Source: Tubiluchus corallicola
Lineage: Eukaryota; Priapulida; Priapulimorpha; Priapulimorphida; Tubiluchidae
Assembly (NCBI GenBank): GCA_030141605.1
Contig: JAQGDQ010000470.1
Coordinates: 112,501-175,354 of the forward strand
Length of the DNA: 62,854 nucleotides
Reading direction: 5' to 3'
In this document: positions 49,201 to 58,200 of the stretch, one piece after another
Layout: each line of letters begins with the position of its first letter
How positions within the stretch are numbered: position 1 is the stretch's first letter
Translations under genes and position numbers: made by a program
The notes under the pieces: model-generated
Told to the model about the DNA's origin: nothing
Database searches by the model: none
What the model saw: the letters and a program-made list of their open reading frames with translations, nothing else

Positions 49201-52200
49201 ACTATCACATCATGACATATTTGACTGACTGACATATTATGAGCGACTTGACTTCGTTTTATCTGAAGCAAATAAAAACATTTTCTGCTAATCCAATGTC
49301 AAAAAGATAATTAACTGCTATAATGAAAATGTGTAATAATACTATGAAATATGAAGAAATCAAACTTACATCTTTGCCGCATCTTACTAACTTGCTAAAG
49401 AGAACTCGGCTGACAAAATTTTGTGATAAAACGACTGTGACGACCACTGGCACCATTTTTGACGCTCTATGGTGTATTACATAAAAGAATAAATAGTTTT
49501 GTCAGGAATGCAAAATAGGGGTTGTCTTTTACTTTATTCGAGCACGCCAGAGTTCATCACATGTGGATAAAAACAATTTTTAATAATAATTTTTTAAGGC
49601 AAGGGGTTTTTATCCAGACTTTTTTTAACGAAGGTCCTAGCAGTTTGATTAAACTGATGCTATTTTAGGCCATTATCATTTGTACTTAGAAATGACGAGG
49701 ACGAACAGAAGGACAAACAAACGTTATTGCTTTTTTATAAAAAAACGTGCAAAAATTATTTAACGGTAATTTCAAAAGTATTATTTTCTGTAAATTATTT
49801 ACATACATACATATAATGAAAGAATTCAGTGTGAATCCAGGTATAATAGGAAGAGAGGAGAGGATAATTACCAAAGAGTTCCATTGTCGCTGCAGCTGTA
49901 CCAATGGGCTAGCCTCAGGTCGTGATACCGTGGGTCCAGTTAACCAGGATCACATCTCAAGAAATCAAGAAACTACACCGGAACAGATTGCTGGGGCTCT
50001 CGCATTGCAGACTCCACCACCAGAGTGTTAGAAACAATGATCCAGGGTCTCGAAACGTCTCCGTTTACTCCTATACTGTAGGAGTCAACAAATGACGGAG
50101 GAAAGGAGAAAAGTTCCTCGTTCTCAGTCTTCAGCTAGGCAACCTCCTTAGGCAGTTCCAAACTCCACCCAACAACCGTCATGATCTACGTGGCCAGCTT
50201 ACGAACACGACGAAGTTTCCTGGATACTAGTAACACTGCCAAGGAACCGTCTGGTTTCCTCTCAGAGAAATTTGATTACACTGAGAACACCAAAACTAAC
50301 GAACTCATTATGAGATCTCAAAAGTTATGAGATCTCAAACTTGCTGCCACAAGACGTGTGCTTCCAACGCAGCTCAAACCCGTAATGGCGGCAATAAGGA
50401 AAAATCACGGTTCAATGCTTTTCCAGGAGCGCGAAAATTATCCTGTAACCATTCAAGACATGTGACAGGAAGATCGCCATCGAACAGGGAAAAGGGGAGA
50501 GGTATTAAAGGATGGGCAGAAAACCAACCCAAACATAAAACAGAAGTGAATATTTTATTAGGAGTACAAAATGAACTTTAGCATAATTTTAATACGGACG
50601 AGGACGTCTGTGACGTCACAACGACACGACGTACTGAACAAGAATGACTTCTTTCCTATCATGTCTGCAAAATGAAGCCAATGGCCTATTTCCTCTCCTA
50701 GCTCACCTGTCTATCAACAGCCTAAATTTGCAAAAAACAAACACAAGGAGGCGCCACGTGCTTATATCCAAAACAGAACGCTTTTATAACTTATTATGTA
50801 ATTCACCGCATCTGTATACAATGGCAAGCGTGGAGGTAATGAAAGTTTAAGAAAGATACACACGATCGTAATCTTCATGTATAGTTTGTTGCCTATTTGT
50901 GCATCGTGTACCTCAACTTCCAGATTGCTATTAATGCGAATTCATTAATGTTAATCATCTGAGTCTGCAGTTTAGGTTCATTCGACAACTGTAAGAACAT
51001 CAGCTGTAGCTGTCGCCAACGATACCACTGATTATAGCTCTAACTATGCAGAATTTTAGGCTAGTTTTCAAATGCTTGGTTACAACCAAGAATGAAGACA
51101 ACGTCACATAGCAGTATCGTCAGTACAAGCATCACTGTTACCCCTCCAAACCTACCAAACTCTACCAAACCTGCCTCCGCCAAAGCCATTCATGCCTTAT
51201 TTTGTCCGAAAGGAAGGTGTTAATGACCCACAAACTGCACCTGGAATGATGATAACAATCATATTATCTATCCGCTGGTTTACCGTGCGAATCTGTTTGC
51301 ACACTTAGAAGTCATTACGCTCGACCCAGTTTCTTTGCTTGAGTTTGTACGAAAATTGTATTGATTTTCTACGCATGGCTTCATGTGTTTGTAATTGCAT
51401 CATTTTTGCATGCTTGTAGGGACAAACTAACAAAAGATGATTGCATAGCATGTGGAAAGATAGATACGTATGAGATTTCGTCTTCAGCAGAAGTTGATGG
51501 TGAATGTTTACTTACTTATTCATTTATTTATTTGTTTGTTTGTTTGCTTGCTTGCTTTCAAAAAATGCACGTACAGCGCCTGACAAAAAATAAAGCTAAA
51601 CTTGAAAACGCACATTTGCATCTCTATTCAAATGCTTTTACGCTAAATAAATAAGTAATTAGAGAAATTACTTTAAGAGCTACAAAGTTATTTTTACAAG
51701 TATAGTACATATCAACATTGAAAAATCGAGTTTACGTTTTCTCAATAATAGTTCTTACTGCTAACATAACAATGGATACTTGCGAAGTCAACTTTACGAA
51801 GGATGCATCTCATCGGTTTGCGATGATACTGCACGCAAACCGAAGAATGTGGAATAACTTGACAAAAAAGACTACGTTAATCGAAGAGAGCAAAGGATAC
51901 CAGTCGTTTACGTGATTTTATTATTGCATAATCGGAAGATCTACTCGAGAAAAATACGTGGCAGTAATTAAAAAAACATTTAATGAAACGTTTTGAATAT
52001 CCGACATACGAACACGATGACACCTACTCAAATCATAATTTCATTTTTCCTAGACCGTACTAAACTAGTTTATATTTTATTTTTTGAAATTCTAGTTGCA
52101 CTTATAGTTTAGCTTGCACCAGACGCATTTGCCCAGAACAGTGTATGTTTTTTTTCATATGAACTAACACTGATTGTCTGTCTTGTATTATGATGGTCAA

Positions 52201-55200
52201 TGTTTTAAAATGGCAAATAAAGATTTTACTACTACTACTACTACGTGAGACAATATACAAGGATTACGAAACTCGATTCAAAAACTTGTGATACAATTTC
52301 AGCGAGGACTTGTTCAAACATGTTCATTTGTAATTGTTTTAGCACTAGTATGTACAGTTTTACTTCGGAAAATGCAACTTTCAGTTTCAAATAAGTGTGC
52401 GCTGAATTTACACGATTTACTCAAACGTATGAAAATTTCAATTTCTTATTTACGTAATCTTTTGTTTACAAAGCACATATTTTGCACAGTCCACAATGTA
52501 GAAGGTTATTTGAAATAAAACTGCGCATTATATTTCCGTGCAACGATGTCACTATAGCTATACTTATCATGATATCACATGGCCACAGGGTCCAAAATTA
52601 TACAGGCAAAATCATCAAAATAATTCCTGCCATATTCGTGCATGTAAAATATAAGAAAAATTCCAAAAAAGATTAGTTCCGAAAATTTAACTTAATTGTT
52701 CTTTGGTCTTAACTTTTTCATTCTGTAAACATTGTTTATGTTTAGAAAGCGATCAATGGTTGGTCGTAAACAATTATCAAAAATCTTTATATTCGTAATC
52801 GCAAAGGTAATACATATTAATGGCTACTGTTATTCATTTAGTCTTGTCTATCTACTAGACTTTATATATCTGTTAACTACTGATTCCTAGGTTGTTTTGT
52901 GAATAATCGATTCATTGATTTACCAGGTTTTCTACCAACGTTTGGCCCTTGTTATGTCAATCTGTACGGATCTCCTAGAGAATTCTCAGAACTTCCGGAC
53001 GAGTTTGAAGCACTAAATACCGGAAAGGTATATTGTTGTATATTTCAAGTAGTAAAACTAGGCCTATTATTTAGTCTCGATGATAATCATATCAAGTCGT
53101 TCGACGAATTCAAATCAAAATTAAAAATACATACATTAAATCGTTTTGAAAACCCTACATACGTAAAAGATAATATATATTCATTTTTATTTACCACGTC
53201 GATTTTAGATTGTATGTATATATTGTATATAGTCTATTATAATTTGCGTGTAACATTATAACATATATTTTGTTTTATATTTTTGGCACAGTAGTTTTTA
53301 GTTTGCACTGGACGCATTTGCCTTTAACAGTTGTGCGAATTTTATTCTCATGCTGCGATGTTCTTTTATGCTTCTATAGTTATGAATATCGATTTTTTAT
53401 GGTAAATAAAGATTATTGCATATATAATCATTACATACTTATTTTAATGCGTACTGTGCTGACTGTTCACTTGTTTATTATTTAAATTTATTGAAAATTA
53501 TTAACGACATGTTAAAATCCAAAAATGGAAAAATGTGGATGACAGTGTCAACAGACGCTGATGAATAATGCATAATTGTGTATAATTATACAATGTATAT
53601 TATGTACAATTATGCATAATTAATACATAATAATTTTCCACACCTGACGGAAACCAATATCATGATCAGAGCAGACGACAAAGCGGTTTTCGAAAGCAAT
53701 TTTTAACACCGTATGCAGCATCCGCAGGCCTGTTTTGAAAGGAATAAAATTTAAAACACGATTGTTTTTTAGTTCTTTTTGTAAATGCAAAACAGACGAT
53801 AATTCATAATCTTCAGTTATGACTAATCCTAAATACACATAACTTCAACATGATTTAATCAGCATAGAATCATCTAACACAATAGGAAGGTTATCAACAT
53901 TGCTACCATTGATTAGCATAAACTGTGTTTTAATTTTATCATCATTTCAGAATCATTACAAAAATTTCTGTAACTTTTCTATTAATTTTCCATGTGTTTC
54001 AGCAAAATCATCAGAAGATAATGGAGACCTACCTAAATATCCATCATTCGTGCATGCGAGAATTGGGGGGTTTATGAAAAAGAGAATTAATAAACAGTTT
54101 TTACCTGTTCTCTATGGGTCATCTGTCACAAGATGTGTGACAGCTATTTGTGTTTGTGGCACCAGCGTGGCTCGATCACTTATTCTCTGGTGGCTCTTAT
54201 AGAACACTGTTTTTTATGTGGCAGCTGTGTGATTGTGGTACCAACGTGGCTATAACAAGCCTATGGCGTAGTTGTAGAACGCTGTTTTGGACACGGTTTG
54301 TTAAACATGTAAACTTACGGGTCACACAGGATTAATTTGTCCAATGACACAATACAGTTATAAATTACTGACGAAGTGTGAGTGATAATCACAGGACTAA
54401 TTTGTCCAATGACACAATACAGTTATAAATTACTGACGAAGTGTCAGTGATAATATTTTGGGTTGTCTAAATTAGAACACTAGAATAGAACCCATGCTGC
54501 TATATACCTTTGAATTACATTGTTACGTCGGGTTTTTAATTACACAAAATTCTCAAGTCGAATATTATATAGCTTTAAATGGATGGCGGATTTCTAGGAA
54601 CCAGGGAAGTAATTACAAAAGAAATCACACACAAAAGAAGAGATTATAATTTAACCCCCCCCCATCTAAAGATTTATTGAACTTGCGATTGTCAACTTAA
54701 GTAAAGATTTCTCAAGTACATTATTACCTAAGCGTTTTTTATCGATGATAAACTTACAGATTTTTTTAATTTCTTTGATCTCAAACGCATTTTCCAGGGT
54801 GAAGGATGTTCTTACAGAGGTAGACTTCTTGTACAAATATCAACCACCCTTGGTAGTCTACCCGAAGCAGCAGTAAGCGAAATACCTTTCGACGATGTAC
54901 TCCGTGCACAGGTGCGTACAAGTGAAGCTCCTTTCGGGGGCTGCAGTGAAGCTTTCAGTGTGTACCCTACCAGATAGGTTTTCGTAATCTTTGGTTTATT
55001 TGGTCTGATACTTTTGCTCGCTTTAAAAACAAACATGTTTTTATTTTTGTTTTGATCTTTGCTGATCTATAGTATTTTTATCTTTGTTCATTATAGCCCT
55101 ACCAGAGGCGACGCAAGTACAGACTACATGGCGTGTTTCTCAGTGCAACTATGATTGCAGCAATAGATGCACCTATAGAATATGAATTGAGCATAGGTAA

Positions 55201-58200
55201 GACTGTGCGCGGAATTTTAAGTGTTAAGATTAGAAAATTAAATAGTGAAATCTTCTTTAAAATAATTTATGTAAAACTGGAAGTTCTTTCAGCTCATAGT
55301 TTGAGCCGCTTGTCTTAAGATATCAACTTATAGTTAATTCACAGTGGTGTCTCTGTCTTCTCTGTCTCTCTTTCTTAATGGTTTTGCATAATACATCCCT
55401 CTATCCAATCTCACCATTAAAAGGAAAACCGGACGATTGTTGAGACTCAATCTCATTTTAATTTACTGTCCAAAATACATATATTTTCTTGCCTATAAAA
55501 GGTTACAGTTGTTCCTTATATTTGAATAATTAGCATAGAAAGTTAATTAATGACAGCAATAGCTTACGTCATAAACTAATCGCAGCTTGTGCAATGGCAG
55601 GCGTCTTCCCTTGTGCGTCAAGCACGGTTGCATAAGTGTTACGGTACTGTTTAAACGCATGATGTCACGAAAAATGGGCTTTACATCATATGACGTCACA
55701 AGCTAATACTGCAGTTCATGATCATGGTTATCACGGTACCGCCTTCTATTTATCGGCCACGCGCACGTGACAAAAAGGCGCCGCTGCCAATCTTAGTAAA
55801 TTCACTGAGCCGCACGTAGCTTTGAAAGTTTAACGAAATTTGAGAATCCGAGGTAATTATTATTTAATCTAAGCTTTGATTTTAAAAAAACTTTTGTAGT
55901 TTTCAATATTTTAGAGCATTATTTATTCTGAGTTAATGTTTACACAATCATCCGGTTTTCCTTTAACCTGGAGTAATAAAGAGGTGAAATCTAAAGAGAC
56001 TGGCTTAATTTGTTTTAGGTAATTACGGTAATAAGCTTGATGAGAACGTGCCGCCATGTTCATCTACAACGCAACCAACCAATGCAGTCTTTGACGGTTC
56101 AAACTACTACTTCCTACCTTGGAGTGTCATCAAACCTTATGTTTTGGTCGACTCTCAATGGGAGGACATCGGATTCAGGATGGAAACTACCAACTTTATT
56201 CTGAAAATGGCGCACGGTTTAGTAAGCTAAGCTAATGTATAACGATAACAAATAAAAAAAGAAGATTTCAATGAGATGACGTCACCGTGCGTGCATGCAT
56301 GTGTTTGTATATGTAATGCTAGCCCTAAAAATTTAGTATAAAATACAAATACAACACGCCGATACAATTAGGTCGGTCCAGTTAGTCAACCATCATTCAG
56401 TCAATCGTTTAGATAATAAATAGTCAATCACCCAGTCAGTCAGTTAGGCAGTCAGTCACCCATTTAGTCATTTAGTCAGTCAGTCAGTTAATCGGCCAGC
56501 TAGCCGCCATTAGTGAGTCCTGTTACGTATGTAATAGACAATCAATCAATCCATCAGTCAGTCATTGATTCATTCATTCACTCAGTCAGTCAATCAGTCA
56601 GTCAGTTAGTTGAGCAGTCAGTTACTCCATCAGTAATTCAGCTAGTTAGTTAGTCAGTCAGTCAGTTAATCAAGCAGTCAGTTACTCCATCAGTAATTCA
56701 GCTAGTTAGTCAGCCAGCCAGTCAGTCAGTCGGACAGACAGTCAATTACTTAGTCAACTAATCAGTCAGTCAGTCGCTCACTCAGTCAACTATAAAGAAA
56801 TTTTTACCTGGTATGCTTAGTTGGTAATTACCAACTTAGTTAGTTACTTATTTTCTAATCTAATGATCATGTAACTTTATTATAGGAGAAATCTTTAAAA
56901 CTCATCAAAACTCGCCACAGAGAAAAGTTGTCAAGAGAAGCCATAGCACCCGTGGTCATCCAAATGCTAAACGATTTCATCACTTTAGCAGGGTAAGTGT
57001 TCGGTATTGTCTGAAAAATTACAGGTATTTCCAGCAAAACGTTTGGGTAGACGGCAAAATACTGCTGCTACAGCTGACATGCCAGTATTTGACGTAATTT
57101 CAGGAAGCCACTTCCGGAGCCAGTTCCCGGACAACATTTGTCGAACGAACTGGATTCTCGGTTGGTGGCCATTCGCCAAGAGGGAGTCTCTGATCTGGTT
57201 GCTGAAGCCATTTCACTGAGAGATACTGCAACTGAAATAGATGACGTCATTTCAAACGTAGAAGAGTTTTTATCGAAGTTGAAGCTCCTTGCTGTAGAGG
57301 TAAGAAAAAGTGTGAGGTCTGTGCCTAAAACTGTCAATAAAGGTATTTACGCATAAATGAAATATGCTTTCCTTATGAGCCAACTAAACTTATTAGTTAG
57401 TTTAGTTTAAACATAATTTATTATAGGATTGGATCAGACAGTTTGAACAACATGATTTAGGATCCTCACCACAACAGACTTTATACACTATTTACAAAAA
57501 CATTTACAGTAAGAATAGACTATAACTATACAAGCTGACAAGTTTTACTACAAGAATACTTTAGACATTAGTAGAAAATGACGGTTAGAAAATATTAATG
57601 TACGAATATTTAAGACTTATGCATTTCATATCAGATAGAAACTACTGGAAGCATTTAGTACGTATTATAAAGTCATGTATGCATTGGAATATTTTACAGT
57701 TAGCAACATAGTTAAATTCATCTTATTAATAAACTTATTAGTTGCAGCATCTATAGCAGAAAAATCCTCTTGCATAACAGCAACATTACTGTTACGATTG
57801 CGTTCAACTAACAGTGCACTCTTAGACATCACATACTCATTAAATTTGAACTGAAATTGTCTGCTGGTCTGCACCATCTAAAATCTGTTACATCTACGGA
57901 CAGGCGTGCTTATATAGCTTAGAATTAATGGCATGTGAAACATAATACTGCACTGTGTATTGAACACAGAGGCAACTGCAATGTTGCTGTTTTGAAGTTT
58001 TGATTTTTCTGTTTTAAGTTGCGGATAATAAGTTTGGTTTGCTAATAAACTGCTTCAACGTACAGTGGAAAGATATAAGTAAAGGAAAGCTGTCTAAACA
58101 GTGATTTTGATCAAACTATTAATTAAATTATTAAATTAATAACTTAAGATTAAATACTTGACGATGTGAGATTAAATTACTGTCTTGGCTAGAAGCTCAG

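Noticed and set aside
49747-50031. 94-residue frame with HCRCSCTN
   Set aside because: Lies inside a dispersed repeat and lacks splice sites fitting the ferlin; not recognisable.
51361-51654. 97-residue single ORF around alternative exon 14b
   Set aside because: Only 51420-51499 has splice sites and ferlin homology; the rest is intron read-through into a TTTG repeat.
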